Below are positions 9,055 through 18,252 of a stretch of DNA of 64,000 nucleotides, piece by piece (position 1 is the first letter of the stretch; each line of letters opens with the position of its first letter). The DNA is from Pseudomonas trivialis (GTDB taxonomy: Bacteria > Pseudomonadota > Gammaproteobacteria > Pseudomonadales > Pseudomonadaceae): contig NZ_JYLK01000002.1 of assembly GCF_001439805.1 (NCBI RefSeq), forward strand, positions 248,001-312,000, written 5' to 3'. The notes under the pieces are model-generated. The model saw only the letters and a list, made by a program, of their open reading frames with translations. It was not told the origin of the DNA and searched no databases. The position numbers and the translations under genes are program-made.

Positions 9055-10470
9055 ATGAAACTGAGCAACAAAGCGCTTCTGGCCCTGGCCATCAGCAGCA
9101 TCACGGCAACCGCTTTCGCTGACCCGATCAGCCAGGACTTCGTGCCGACCACGCTGGCCGGCACCAGTGCCCAAAGCGAAGCCAAGGGCTTTATCGACGG
9201 CCAAAGCCTGGGCGGTACCACGCGTAACTGGTACTCCAATGAAATGAAGTTCCGCGGCCAGAAGTTCAGCTATTACAAAAATGCCGCCGATGAAACCGCC
9301 AAAGCAAAAACCAACGTTTCGCGCCGCTACAACTGGGCTCAGGGCACCATTCTCAACTACACCTCGGGCTTCACCCAAGGCACCGTTGGCGTCAGCACCG
9401 AAGTGGCAGCCTACAACTACATCGCGCTGATCGATGATCAGAAAGACATCGCTGGCGGCTCCAACCGCACGCTGGCGCACAAATATGGTGATGCTGTCGG
9501 CCAGTGGAGCAAACTGGGCCTGGCCAACGTCAAATTCCGCGTGTCGAACACCACCTTGACCGCCGGCCGCCAGAACTTCAGCAGCGGCATCATGGACACC
9601 ATCGGCAACCGTGCGCTGCCTTCGAGCTTCGAAGGTGTGAGCTTCAACAGCGAAGAGTTCAGCAACCTGTCGTTCCAGGGCGGCATGTTTGACCGCGTTT
9701 CGCCACGTACCGAACAGAGCCTGTCGAAATTCCGCAGCGAATACAGCAGCAGCGGCGTTGAGACCGACAAGGTCTACACCCTGGGCTTCAACTATCAGCC
9801 GCTTAAAAGCCTGAAAACCAGCGTCTTCGCTGCCAACGTCAAAGACTTCTGGAACCAGTACTACTTCGGCGCCACCCACGAACTGGGTGATGCGCAGACG
9901 CTGAGCCTGACCACCGGCCTGAACTACTACAAGACCGTGGATGAAGGCAAAAAATTGATGGGCGACATCGACAACGATACTTACTCGTTGTCGCTGGGCC
10001 TGACCCACCAGGCCCACAGCCTGACCTTCTCGTACCAGCAAGTGAACGGTAACGAGTACTTCGATTACCTGCACGAAACCAATGGCATCTACCTGGCCAA
10101 CTCCCTGACCTCCGACTTCAACGGTCCGAACGAGAAGTCCTTCCAGGTTGCCTACGGCATCAACATGGCCGAATACGGCGTGCCAGGCCTGAAGTTCAAC
10201 ATCTACACCGCTCGCGGCTGGGGCATCGACGGTACTCACTACCGCGGCGATAACGGCGTCAAGGACTTCGCTTACAACGGCATCCAGTCCCAGGACGGCG
10301 AGCACCACCAGGAATACGGCATTGGCAGCTCCTACGCCATCCAGAGCGGCCCTCTGAAAGCCACCACCGTTCGCGCCACCTACGTGACTCACCGCGCCAG
10401 CGAAAACCAGTCTGACGGTAACCTGCGTGAATTCCGTCTGGTCACCACCATCCCGTTCAACATCCTTTAA
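9055..10470 (+). CDS. opdP: OprD-family outer-membrane porin, peptide-uptake type
   Basis: A 471-residue OprD-family porin. The signal peptide is clear (MKLSNKALLALAISSITATA, cleavage before DPISQDF) and the body shows alternating beta-strand sequence ending in the aromatic-rich strand REFRLVTTIPFNIL. AAAGGAG lies 9 bases before the ATG. It sits between two dppA genes upstream of dppBCDF, the same place as P. aeruginosa opdP, an OprD homologue for dipeptide uptake across the outer membrane. The specific name rests on context; OprD paralogues are hard to separate by sequence alone. Confidence 0.85.
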   Translation: MKLSNKALLALAISSITATAFADPISQDFVPTTLAGTSAQSEAKGFIDGQSLGGTTRNWYSNEMKFRGQKFSYYKNAADETAKAKTNVSRRYNWAQGTILNYTSGFTQGTVGVSTEVAAYNYIALIDDQKDIAGGSNRTLAHKYGDAVGQWSKLGLANVKFRVSNTTLTAGRQNFSSGIMDTIGNRALPSSFEGVSFNSEEFSNLSFQGGMFDRVSPRTEQSLSKFRSEYSSSGVETDKVYTLGFNYQPLKSLKTSVFAANVKDFWNQYYFGATHELGDAQTLSLTTGLNYYKTVDEGKKLMGDIDNDTYSLSLGLTHQAHSLTFSYQQVNGNEYFDYLHETNGIYLANSLTSDFNGPNEKSFQVAYGINMAEYGVPGLKFNIYTARGWGIDGTHYRGDNGVKDFAYNGIQSQDGEHHQEYGIGSSYAIQSGPLKATTVRATYVTHRASENQSDGNLREFRLVTTIPFNIL

Positions 10471-10480
10471 TTAGCACCAG

Positions 10481-10518
10481 GTATACGGCGGGCTCCCAGG
10501 AGCCCGCCGTATACGTTT
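10481..10518 (+). terminator. Strong hairpin between porin and fourth dppA copy
   Basis: A 16-bp perfect stem (10481-10496 with 10499-10514) around a two-base centre, then GTTTGT. It should end or strongly reduce transcription from the porin into the downstream dppA-BCDF operon. Confidence 0.8.
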
Positions 10519-10549
10519 GTCTGGTCCCATCGATTGCAGAGGGCTCTGA

Positions 10550-12145
10550 ATGAAAATGCTCCCGCTACAAGCCGCCATTGCTGCTGCGCTGTTGAGCGTT
10601 GCGATCGGCGTTTCGGCCAAACCGCTGGTGGTCTGCACCGAAGCCAGCCCGGAAGGTTTTGACCCGGTGCTGTACACCACCGCCGTGACCGCTGACGCTG
10701 CCGCTGAAACCATGTTCAACCGCCTGGTGGACTTCAAGCCCGGCACTACCGAGATCGTGCCCGCGCTCGCCAAGTCCTGGGAAATCAGTGAGGATGGCCT
10801 GACCTACACGTTCCATCTGCGCGACGACGTCAAGTTCCACACCACCGACTACTTCAAACCCACGCGCAATCTGAATGCCGATGACGTGCTTTGGAGCTTC
10901 CAGCGTCAGCTGGACTCGAAACACCCATGGCACAACAAGTCCAACGTGGGCTACCCGTACTTTGAAAGCATGGGCTTTAAGGATCTGCTCAAGAGCGTGG
11001 AGAAGACCGACGACCACACTGTGGTCTTCACGCTGACGCGCCCTGAAGCACCGTTCCTGGCCGATGTTGCGATGCCGTTCACCGCCATCCACTCCGCCGA
11101 ATACGCCGACAAGCTGCTGGCTGCCGGCAAGACCGACGAGCTCAACAGCAAACCAATCGGCACCGGACCTTTCATCTTCACCCGCTACCAGAAAGACGCC
11201 CAGGTGCGCTTCAAGGCCAACCCGGAGTACTTTCGCGGCAAGCCTCCAGCCGACCCGTTGATCCTGGCCATTGCGGTCGACAACAACGTGCGCCTGCAAA
11301 AGCTCAAGGCCAACGAGTGCCAGATCGCGCTGTATCCCAAGCCCGATGACCTGCCCAGCATCAAGAACGACCCGAACCTGAAGGTCGCTGAACTGGCGGC
11401 AATGACCACCGCCTACACCGCCCTGAACACCACCCACAAGTACATGAGCGACGCACGGGTGCGCCACGCGATCAACATTGCGTTCGACAAGTCCGGCTAC
11501 AACACCTCGCTGTATGGCAAGGGCAACGCCGTCGACGCCACCGGCCCGTACCCGCCGACCCTGCTGGGCTTCAGCGACAAGCTGAAAAACCCGCCGCGTG
11601 ACCTCGACAAGGCCCGCGCCCTGCTCAAGGAAGCCGGCGTACCGGAAGGCACTGAGTTCACCCTGTTCACCCGTAACGGCGGCGGCCCGACCAACCCGAA
11701 CCCGATGCTCGGCGCCCAGCGCATGCAGGCAGATCTGGCGCAGATTGGCCTGAAGGTGAATATCAAAGTTATGGAATGGGGCGAAATGCTCAAGCGTGCT
11801 AAAAACGGCGAGCACGACATGGTTTCCGCCGGCTGGGCCGGTGACAACGGTGACCCGGATAACTTCCTCACGCCTAACTTGAGTTGCGATGCAGCGAAAA
11901 ACGGCGAAAACTACGCCCGCTGGTGTAACAAAGAGTTTCAGGACTTGATCGACAAGGCGCGCGCCATCGCTGAACCCGCTCAGCGCGCCGCACTCTATGA
12001 ACAAGCCATGGACGTTTTTGACAAGGATCAACCCTGGATTCCCATGGCCTACCCGAAAATGTTCACCGCCATGCGTAAGAACGTCGAGGGTTATATCCAA
12101 AGCCCTCTGACCACAAATAACTTCGCCACCACCCAGGTGAAGTAA
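10550..12145 (+). CDS. dppA4: Dipeptide ABC transporter substrate-binding protein (fourth copy, permease-linked)
   Basis: A 531-residue family 5 binding protein, the most divergent of the four in this window, and the one directly upstream of dppB. The signal peptide (MKMLPLQAAIAAALLSVAIG, ending VSA) is followed by KPLVVCTEASPEGFDPVLY. AGAGGG lies about 6 bases before the ATG. A perfect 11-bp hairpin separates it from dppB. It is probably the principal partner of the permease; divergence from the other three suggests a different peptide preference. Confidence 0.9.
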   Translation: MKMLPLQAAIAAALLSVAIGVSAKPLVVCTEASPEGFDPVLYTTAVTADAAAETMFNRLVDFKPGTTEIVPALAKSWEISEDGLTYTFHLRDDVKFHTTDYFKPTRNLNADDVLWSFQRQLDSKHPWHNKSNVGYPYFESMGFKDLLKSVEKTDDHTVVFTLTRPEAPFLADVAMPFTAIHSAEYADKLLAAGKTDELNSKPIGTGPFIFTRYQKDAQVRFKANPEYFRGKPPADPLILAIAVDNNVRLQKLKANECQIALYPKPDDLPSIKNDPNLKVAELAAMTTAYTALNTTHKYMSDARVRHAINIAFDKSGYNTSLYGKGNAVDATGPYPPTLLGFSDKLKNPPRDLDKARALLKEAGVPEGTEFTLFTRNGGGPTNPNPMLGAQRMQADLAQIGLKVNIKVMEWGEMLKRAKNGEHDMVSAGWAGDNGDPDNFLTPNLSCDAAKNGENYARWCNKEFQDLIDKARAIAEPAQRAALYEQAMDVFDKDQPWIPMAYPKMFTAMRKNVEGYIQSPLTTNNFATTQVK

Positions 12146-12158
12146 ATAAGAGAAACGC

Positions 12159-12186
12159 TCGGCACCGTCGACATTGACGGTGCCGA
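12159..12186 (+). promoter_or_regulatory. Intercistronic hairpin dppA-dppB
   Basis: A perfect 11-bp stem (12159-12169 with 12176-12186, loop GACATT) without a T tract. Hairpins at this place in binding-protein operons usually protect the binding-protein mRNA, giving more binding protein than permease. Confidence 0.65.
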
Positions 12187-12221
12187 ACCTGCCTAACCGG
12201 CTGATTGAGGTAAACGACAAG

Positions 12222-13232
12222 ATGTTTAGTTTTATTGCCCGCCGACTGGGGTTATTGATCCCCACGTTCTTCGGCATCACGTTGCTGACGTTTGCGTTGA
12301 TTCGCATGATCCCCGGCGACCCCGTAGAAGTCATGATGGGCGAACGCCGCGTCGACCCCGAGATGCACGCACAGGCAATGGAACGCCTTGGCCTTAACAA
12401 GCCCCTGTATGCGCAATACCTTGACTATGTCGGCAAGCTCGCCCAGGGCGACCTTGGCGAATCGCTGCGCACGCGCACCAGCGTGTGGACCGAGTTCACC
12501 GCCCTCTTTCCCGCGACCCTGGAACTGTCCATGGCCGCCCTGTTGTTCGCCGGCATCCTGGGCCTTCTGGCCGGGGTGATCGCGGCACTCAAGCGAGGAT
12601 CCCTGTTCGACCACGGGGTGATGGGCATCTCCCTGGCGGGATATTCGATGCCAATCTTCTGGTGGGGCCTGATCCTGATCATGTTCTTCTCGGTGAGCCT
12701 GGGCTGGACCCCGGTGTCCGGGCGTATCGACCTGCTCTACGACATCGAGCCGCGCACCGGCTTCATGCTGATCGACACGCTGCTGGCTGACGAGCCGGAC
12801 GCGTTCTGGGACGCGCTGCACCACCTGATCCTGCCGGCCATCGTGCTCGGCACCATCCCACTGGCGGTGATCGCGCGGATGACCCGTTCGTCCATGCTCG
12901 AAGTGCTGCGTGAGGACTACATCCGTACCGCCAAGGCCAAGGGCCTGTCGCCGGCGCGCGTGGTGTTCGTCCACGGCCTGCGCAACGCGCTGATTCCGGT
13001 GCTTACCGTGGTCGGCCTGCAAGTCGGCACCCTGCTGGCCGGTGCGGTCCTGACCGAAACCATCTTCTCGTGGCCCGGCATCGGCAAATGGCTGATCGAA
13101 GCCATTGGCGCGCGGGACTACCCGGTGGTGCAAAACGGCATCCTGCTGATCGCCTGCCTGGTGATCCTGGTGAACTTCGTGGTGGATATCCTCTACGGCT
13201 TCGCCAACCCACGCATCCGTCACCAGCGCTGA
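12222..13232 (+). CDS. dppB: Dipeptide ABC transporter permease DppB
   Basis: A 336-residue inner-membrane permease of the DppB/OppB family, close to the usual length of about 339. It begins MFSFIARRLGLLIPTFFGIT, the standard first membrane segment with the R-R-L motif, and has the coupling loop for the ATPases (EVLREDYIRTAKAKGLSPAR). The start at 12222 matches the family and has GAGG 11 bases upstream; a longer in-frame start at 12174 falls inside the intercistronic hairpin and is unlikely. It pairs with DppC to form the channel. Confidence 0.93.
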   Translation: MFSFIARRLGLLIPTFFGITLLTFALIRMIPGDPVEVMMGERRVDPEMHAQAMERLGLNKPLYAQYLDYVGKLAQGDLGESLRTRTSVWTEFTALFPATLELSMAALLFAGILGLLAGVIAALKRGSLFDHGVMGISLAGYSMPIFWWGLILIMFFSVSLGWTPVSGRIDLLYDIEPRTGFMLIDTLLADEPDAFWDALHHLILPAIVLGTIPLAVIARMTRSSMLEVLREDYIRTAKAKGLSPARVVFVHGLRNALIPVLTVVGLQVGTLLAGAVLTETIFSWPGIGKWLIEAIGARDYPVVQNGILLIACLVILVNFVVDILYGFANPRIRHQR

Positions 13233-13236
13233 GATC

Positions 13237-14154
13237 ATGACCATGACCACACCTACACAAGCGTCGGCAGTCGATCAAAGCCTGCTGTACCCGTCCCCGT
13301 ACAAAGAATTCTGGCAAGCCTTCTCCAAGAACAAAGGCGCGGTTGCCGGCCTTGCGTTCATGTTGCTGATCGTGTTCTGCGCGATCTTCGCCCCGTGGGT
13401 TGCACCGCATAACCCCAGCGAGCAATACCGCGACTTCCTGCTGACCCCACCGTCGTGGCTCGAAGGTGGACAGATCCAGTTTCTGCTCGGCACCGACGAG
13501 CTGGGCCGCGATCTGCTCTCGCGCCTGATCCAGGGCTCGCGCCTGTCGCTGCTGATCGGCTTGTCGTCGGTGGTGATGTCGCTGATCCCGGGCATTCTGC
13601 TGGGCCTGTTCGCCGGGTTCTTCCCGCGTTTGCTTGGCCCGACCATCATGCGTTTGATGGACATCATGCTGGCCCTGCCTTCACTGCTGCTGGCCGTTGC
13701 CATCGTCGCGATCCTCGGCCCTGGCCTGATCAACACCGTGATCGCCATCGCCATCGTCTCGCTGCCGTCCTACGTGCGTCTGACCCGTGCTGCGGTGATG
13801 GGCGAACTGAACCGCGACTACGTGACCGCCGCGCGCCTGGCCGGTGCCGGCCTGCCGCGCCTGATGTTCATCACCGTGCTGCCCAACTGCATGGCGCCGC
13901 TGATCGTGCAGGCCACGCTGAGCTTCTCCTCGGCGATCCTCGACGCCGCCGCCCTGGGCTTCCTCGGCCTTGGCGTACAACCGCCAACGCCTGAGTGGGG
14001 CACCATGCTGGCCTCGGCCCGTGACTACATCGAACGCGCCTGGTGGGTCGTGAGCCTGCCGGGTCTGACCATTTTGCTCAGCGTGCTGGCAATCAACTTG
14101 ATGGGCGACGGCCTGCGCGATGCGCTGGACCCGAAACTCAAGAACGCCGCCTGA
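13237..14154 (+). CDS. dppC: Dipeptide ABC transporter permease DppC
   Basis: A 305-residue second permease subunit with the N-terminal OppC-type segment ([20 protein letters not shown]), the conserved [18 protein letters not shown] motif and the coupling loop [17 protein letters not shown]. It starts 4 bases after dppB stops, in the same operon, and ends 10 bases before dppD with GAGGAG between. It forms the inner-membrane pore with DppB. Confidence 0.93.
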   Translation: MTMTTPTQASAVDQSLLYPSPYKEFWQAFSKNKGAVAGLAFMLLIVFCAIFAPWVAPHNPSEQYRDFLLTPPSWLEGGQIQFLLGTDELGRDLLSRLIQGSRLSLLIGLSSVVMSLIPGILLGLFAGFFPRLLGPTIMRLMDIMLALPSLLLAVAIVAILGPGLINTVIAIAIVSLPSYVRLTRAAVMGELNRDYVTAARLAGAGLPRLMFITVLPNCMAPLIVQATLSFSSAILDAAALGFLGLGVQPPTPEWGTMLASARDYIERAWWVVSLPGLTILLSVLAINLMGDGLRDALDPKLKNAA

Positions 14155-14164
14155 GGAGATTCCC

Positions 14165-15133
14165 ATGTCACTGTTAGAAATCAAGAATCTCAATGTGCGC
14201 TTCGGCGACTCGACCGCCGTGCCGGTGGTCGACGGCCTCGACATTTCCGTCGACAAAGGCGAAGTACTGGCCATCGTTGGCGAGTCGGGCTCGGGTAAAT
14301 CCGTGACCATGATGGCGCTGATGGGCCTGATCGAGCATCCCGGCATTGTCACCGCCGATGCGCTGACCTTCGACGGCAAGGACATGCTCAAGCTGAGCAA
14401 CCGCCAGCGCCGCCAGATCGTCGGCAAAGACCTGGCGATGGTGTTCCAGGACCCGATGACCGCGCTGAACCCCAGCTACACCGTGGGTTTTCAGATTGAA
14501 GAAGTGCTGCGCCTGCACCTGAAAATGTCCGGCAAGCAAGCGCGCAAACGTGCCATCGAGCTGTTGGAAAAAGTCGAGATCCCGGGCGCCGCCAGCCGCA
14601 TGGACGCCTACCCGCACCAACTGTCCGGCGGCATGAGTCAGCGTGTGGCCATTGCCATGGCGATTGCCGGCGAACCGAAACTGCTGATCGCCGATGAACC
14701 GACCACCGCGCTGGACGTGACCATCCAGGCACAGATCATGGAACTGCTGCTGGCCCTGCAGAAAGAACAGAACATGGGCCTGGTGCTGATCACCCACGAC
14801 CTCGCGGTGGTGGCCGAAACCGCCCAGCGCGTCTGCGTGATGTATGCCGGCCAGGCCGTGGAAGTCGGCCAGGTGCCGCAACTGTTCGACATCCCGGCGC
14901 ACCCCTACAGCGAAGCGCTGCTCAAGGCGATCCCCGAGCACAGCCTCGGCGCCACACGCCTGGCTACCCTGCCGGGCATCGTGCCGGGCCGCTACGACCG
15001 TCCGCAGGGTTGCCTGCTGTCGCCACGCTGCCCGTACGTGCAGGAAAACTGCCGCACCCAGCGCCCGGCGCTCGACCCTAAAACCAACAGCCTGGCGCGC
15101 TGCTTCTACCCCTTGAACCAGGAGGTGGCGTAA
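14165..15133 (+). CDS. dppD: Dipeptide ABC transporter ATPase DppD
   Basis: A 322-residue ATPase with Walker A GESGSGKS, signature LSGGMSQRV and Walker [13 protein letters not shown]. The C-terminal oligopeptide-transporter extension contains the Cys-rich [15 protein letters not shown] motif of the family. The start at 14165 has GAGGAG 8 bases upstream and fits family alignments. Its TAA overlaps the ATG of dppF by one base, so the two ATPases are probably made by coupled translation and act as a heterodimer. Confidence 0.93.
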   Translation: MSLLEIKNLNVRFGDSTAVPVVDGLDISVDKGEVLAIVGESGSGKSVTMMALMGLIEHPGIVTADALTFDGKDMLKLSNRQRRQIVGKDLAMVFQDPMTALNPSYTVGFQIEEVLRLHLKMSGKQARKRAIELLEKVEIPGAASRMDAYPHQLSGGMSQRVAIAMAIAGEPKLLIADEPTTALDVTIQAQIMELLLALQKEQNMGLVLITHDLAVVAETAQRVCVMYAGQAVEVGQVPQLFDIPAHPYSEALLKAIPEHSLGATRLATLPGIVPGRYDRPQGCLLSPRCPYVQENCRTQRPALDPKTNSLARCFYPLNQEVA

Positions 15134-16104
15134 TGGCCGTCGTTCTTACCGCCCGCGACCTGACCCGTCACTACGAAGTGTCCCGTGGCCCGTTCAAGGG
15201 CCATGCCCTGGTACGCGCGCTCAATGGTGTGTCGTTCGAACTGGAAGCCGGCAAAACCCTCGCCGTGGTAGGCGAGTCGGGTTGCGGCAAGTCCACCCTG
15301 GCCCGTGCCCTGACGCTGATCGAAGAGCCTTCTTCGGGCTCGCTGAAAATCGCCGGCCAGGAAGTCGCCGGCGCCGACAAGGCCCAGCGCAAGCAACTGC
15401 GCAAAGACGTGCAGATGGTGTTCCAGAGCCCGTACGCCTCGTTGAACCCGCGCCAGAAAGTCGGTGATCAGCTCGGCGAGCCGCTGTTGATCAACACCAA
15501 CCTGTCCGCCGCCGAACGCCGCGAGAAAGTGCAGGCGATGATGAAGCAAGTGGGCCTGCGCCCCGAGCATTATCAGCGCTACCCGCACATGTTCTCCGGC
15601 GGCCAGCGCCAGCGTATCGCCCTGGCCCGCGCCATGATGCTGCAACCCAAAGTGCTGGTGGCCGATGAACCGACCTCGGCACTCGACGTATCGATCCAGG
15701 CCCAGGTGCTCAACCTGTTCATGGATTTGCAGCAGGAATTCAACACCGCCTACGTGTTCATCTCCCACAACCTGGCGGTGGTTCAGCACGTTGCCGACGA
15801 CGTGATGGTGATGTACCTCGGTCGCCCGGTTGAGGTCGGCCCCAAGGAAAACATCTACGCGCGCCCGCTGCACCCGTACACCCAGGCGCTGCTGTCAGCC
15901 ACCCCGACGATCCATCCGGACCCGAACAAGCCGAAGATCAAGATCGTCGGTGAATTGCCCAACCCATTGAACCCGCCACCAGGCTGCGCGTTTCATAAGC
16001 GCTGCCCGTATGCGACGGCGCGTTGCAGCAGCGAGGAGCCGCAGTTGCGGGCGCTGGATAACCGGCAGGTGGCTTGCCACTACGCGGAGCAATTCGTCGC
16101 TTGA
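15133..16104 (+). CDS. dppF: Dipeptide ABC transporter ATPase DppF
   Basis: A 323-residue ATPase, partner of DppD, with Walker A GESGCGKST, signature SGGQRQRIALARAM, Walker B VLVADEPTSALD and a C-terminal Cys motif (GCAFHKRCPYATARC). It ends the dpp operon. Two hairpins follow within 80 bases, then the left edge of the accessory locus. Confidence 0.93.
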   Translation: MAVVLTARDLTRHYEVSRGPFKGHALVRALNGVSFELEAGKTLAVVGESGCGKSTLARALTLIEEPSSGSLKIAGQEVAGADKAQRKQLRKDVQMVFQSPYASLNPRQKVGDQLGEPLLINTNLSAAERREKVQAMMKQVGLRPEHYQRYPHMFSGGQRQRIALARAMMLQPKVLVADEPTSALDVSIQAQVLNLFMDLQQEFNTAYVFISHNLAVVQHVADDVMVMYLGRPVEVGPKENIYARPLHPYTQALLSATPTIHPDPNKPKIKIVGELPNPLNPPPGCAFHKRCPYATARCSSEEPQLRALDNRQVACHYAEQFVA

Positions 16105-16115
16105 AACCCTGAGAA

Positions 16116-16141
16116 GATCGTTCCCACGCGTAGGAACGATC
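16116..16141. repeat. Inverted repeat after dppF
   Basis: GATCGTTCC (16116-16124) and GGAACGATC (16133-16141) form a perfect 9-bp stem. There is no T tract. The sequence resembles a common Pseudomonas intergenic palindrome and may act as an mRNA 3' end or weak terminator. Confidence 0.6.
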
Positions 16142-16148
16142 AAAGCTT

Positions 16149-16182
16149 CCCGTAGGAGCGAGCTTGCTCGCTCCTACACGGG
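16149..16182. repeat. REP-like palindrome, GGAGCGAGC type
   Basis: TAGGAGCGAGC and GCTCGCTCCTA face each other across TT, with outer CCCG/CGGG arms. A related core recurs at 63556-63573. Confidence 0.75.
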
Positions 16183-16212
16183 GCTGCGGTGGTAACCCGT
16201 TTTACAGCCCTT

Positions 16213-16285
16213 CCCGTCAGGTTGCGCATCAGCCTGGTGGGAGGGGCTTTCTTTTGCCTGCGTTATGCGTCGCCATCGTCGTGCA
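16213..16285 (+). repeat. Left flanking direct repeat of the accessory locus
   Basis: A perfect 21-base match (16216-16236) to 29521-29541, continuing as a looser match (GGGGCTTTCTTTT, then a CGTCGCC-TCGTCGT block). Read on the minus strand, the right-hand part of this copy encodes HDDGDA and a stop at 16265-16285, like the last codons (YDDGDT, stop) of the small secreted protein gene at 29581-29826. An in-frame stop lies just upstream, so only the gene's tail was copied. Confidence 0.75.
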
Positions 16286-16332
16286 TTCAAGCACCCTTAC
16301 ACCGCCACAAAACCGAAACATTACCGCGCCAC

Positions 16333-16357
16333 AATACCACTCATAAAGAGTAGTAAT
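16333..16357. promoter_or_regulatory. Operator-like inverted repeat before GH32-like gene (site A)
   Basis: Arms of 10 bases (AATACCACTC and GAGTAGTAAT, 8 of 10 complementary) around a 5-base spacer. It ends 15 bases before the start codon. The same architecture recurs at 17373-17397 and 29429-29453 and nowhere else I noticed. Confidence 0.7.
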
Positions 16358-16372
16358 ATTTTGGAGTGGTTG

Positions 16373-17347
16373 ATGGCGTTATTTTTGGCTGAGCATTGGG
16401 TGTGGGATTTCTGGTTCGTTCAGAACGGTAACTACACCCATCTATTCTACTTATCGGCCCCTCGTAGCCTGGACGACCCCAACCTGCGCCATTGGAATGT
16501 ACGGATCGGACATGCGCGGTCGGTGGATCTGCGCAACTGGGAGATCCTGCCCAACGCGCTTTGGCCGGCCGCCACGCCCAGCTGGGACGATTACACCACC
16601 TGGACGGGCTGCGTGGTTCGCGCTGAAGCAGGGCACTGGATGATGTTCTATACCGGTACCAGCAAGGCCGAAGGCGGTTGCGTACAGCGTATCGGCATCG
16701 CGTATTCCGATGACCTGATCGTGTGGCGCCGCCCCACCGAAACGCCGCTTCTGCAGGCCGACCTGCGTTACTACGAGTCACTGGATCTGAACATCTGGCA
16801 TGAGCAGGCCTTCCGTGATCCGTGGGTATTCCCCGATCCGAAGGGCGATGGCTGGCACATGTTTTTCACCGCGCGTGAGCCACAGGGCGAGCGCAATGCG
16901 CGTGGCGTCATCGGGCACGCGCGCTCTCCTGACCTTCGGCATTGGGAGCAAGGTCCGCCGATCTTCCGCTCCAAACGGTATGGGCACATGGAGGTGCCCC
17001 AGACGATGGAATACAAGGGGCGCTGGTATTGCGTGTTTTGCGTCGCGCATACCCACATTGACCCGGTCCACGCCGAGCGCCACATGAAAGGCAAACAAGG
17101 CGGCATCCATTACCTGATGGCCGAGCACCCGCTGGGCCCCTGGCATCTGCCGGAAGAAGATTTTCTGCAGGGTGACGCGCATTGCAGCCTGTACGCAGGG
17201 AAGCTGCTGGTCGATGGCCGGGGCAACCTTTGTCTGATGGCTTTTCGTAACCATGATGAAAGCGGTGCATTCATCGGTGAAATCACCGATCCGATGCCGC
17301 TCACGGTGCTGGAGGACGGTCGCCTGCGCCTGTCCCCCGCTCGCTAA
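16373..17347 (+). CDS. GH32/GH68-like five-bladed propeller glycosidase, single domain, cytoplasmic
   Basis: A 324-residue protein with no signal peptide, in the GH43/32/62/68 five-bladed beta-propeller superfamily. The three acidic residues of GH32/68 enzymes can be placed: Asp12 in VWDFW (nucleophile position), Asp149 in FRDPWVF (the RDP motif) and Glu207 in EVPQ (acid/base). Their spacing resembles bacterial invertases, but the first motif departs from the usual WMNDPNG, and the C-terminal beta-sandwich of GH32 is missing. TTGGAG precedes the ATG. It probably acts on a fructosyl- or similar glycosyl-containing compound inside the cell. It stands first in the accessory locus behind operator site A. 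The substrate is not known; a glycoside phosphorylase or transferase role is possible. Confidence 0.7.
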   Translation: MALFLAEHWVWDFWFVQNGNYTHLFYLSAPRSLDDPNLRHWNVRIGHARSVDLRNWEILPNALWPAATPSWDDYTTWTGCVVRAEAGHWMMFYTGTSKAEGGCVQRIGIAYSDDLIVWRRPTETPLLQADLRYYESLDLNIWHEQAFRDPWVFPDPKGDGWHMFFTAREPQGERNARGVIGHARSPDLRHWEQGPPIFRSKRYGHMEVPQTMEYKGRWYCVFCVAHTHIDPVHAERHMKGKQGGIHYLMAEHPLGPWHLPEEDFLQGDAHCSLYAGKLLVDGRGNLCLMAFRNHDESGAFIGEITDPMPLTVLEDGRLRLSPAR

Positions 17348-17372
17348 GGCTTGGATCGGCAGCTACGTCATA

Positions 17373-17397
17373 ATTAATACACATTAAGCGTAGTAAT
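17373..17397. promoter_or_regulatory. Operator-like inverted repeat before tonB (site B)
   Basis: ATTAATACAC and GCGTAGTAAT, 8 of 10 bases complementary, around ATTAA. It abuts an ATG at 17398, which argues that translation starts further on (17440 or 17452). Confidence 0.7.
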
Positions 17398-17439
17398 ATG
17401 TTTTCGGCCTCCGATAGTGGCTACGCACGGTGTTCACAG

Positions 17440-18243
17440 ATGGGTATTGCCATGCTTTCGCATTTTTTATCGCGCCGCCCGCCGTTGCTTCGAGGCAGGC
17501 CTGCCACGGGTGCACTATTGTCGCCAGCGGTATTTGCTGCGCTGCCGATGCCCGATGCCAACCGCCCTGCCGTCAGATGGCAGGTGTATGTGATGGGGGG
17601 GGTAGCGGCCGTGGGGATTCACCTCGCGCTGTTGGCCTGGTTGCAAACCGATCGACCGTCCAAACCCTTGGAGGTGCCCACCAAGCCGCTCGCCATTGCG
17701 ATGCAGATGGTTACGCCACCGTCGCCTCCAGCGCCCGTGCAGGCGCCCAAGCCAGAGCCGACGCCGCCACCGCCGCCACCGCCGCCACCGCCGGTAGCGA
17801 AGCCGAGTCCGGCGCCCAAGGCGGTTGCCAAGGCGACGCCCAGACCTGCCGAGCCAAAACAAGTCGTCGCCCCCGCGCCGCCACGTGATACGCCCACAAA
17901 ACCGTTCACGCCCAGCGCCAATGCAACCCCAGCGCCCAACCCCCCGGCGCCGTTACCGGTCACCGGCCCTGTGGGTCGAGCGGGCTACCTGAATAACCCG
18001 GCTCCGACGTATCCGCCGGCGGCGGCGCGAAGACACCAGGAAGGTACCGCCCAATTGCGCGTGCACGTTATGCCCAATGGGCGACCAGACACCGTGGAGA
18101 TCGCGTCCAGTAGCGGTTCTCCTGCGCTGGACGAGGCGGCATTGGCCGCCGTTCGCCAGTGGACTTTCATTCCCGCCAAACGGGGCGATACGGCCATTGA
18201 TGGCTGGGTCACCGTGCCGCTTGAGTTCAAACTATCTCGTTGA
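17440..18243 (+). CDS. tonB: TonB energy-transducing protein of the accessory locus
   Basis: A 267-residue TonB. One membrane segment (VYVMGGVAAVGIHLALLAWL), a long Pro-rich periplasmic spacer with a run of ten prolines and repeated KP/AP pairs, and a C-terminal TonB_C domain (NPAPTYPPAAARRHQEGTAQ, then WTFIPAKRG and the final VPLEFKL). It carries proton-motive energy from ExbBD to outer-membrane receptors. The start is uncertain: 17398 and 17452 are in-frame alternatives, none with a good ribosome site. exbB follows 9 bases later, forming a tonB-exbB-exbD operon behind operator site B. A private TonB set next to a receptor gene suggests a dedicated uptake path. Confidence 0.88.
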   Translation: MGIAMLSHFLSRRPPLLRGRPATGALLSPAVFAALPMPDANRPAVRWQVYVMGGVAAVGIHLALLAWLQTDRPSKPLEVPTKPLAIAMQMVTPPSPPAPVQAPKPEPTPPPPPPPPPPVAKPSPAPKAVAKATPRPAEPKQVVAPAPPRDTPTKPFTPSANATPAPNPPAPLPVTGPVGRAGYLNNPAPTYPPAAARRHQEGTAQLRVHVMPNGRPDTVEIASSSGSPALDEAALAAVRQWTFIPAKRGDTAIDGWVTVPLEFKLSR

Positions 18244-18252
18244 GGTTTTGCC

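Noticed and set aside
17758..17800. Tandem repeat of CCGCCACCG
   Set aside because: It encodes the polyproline spacer of TonB and needs no other explanation.
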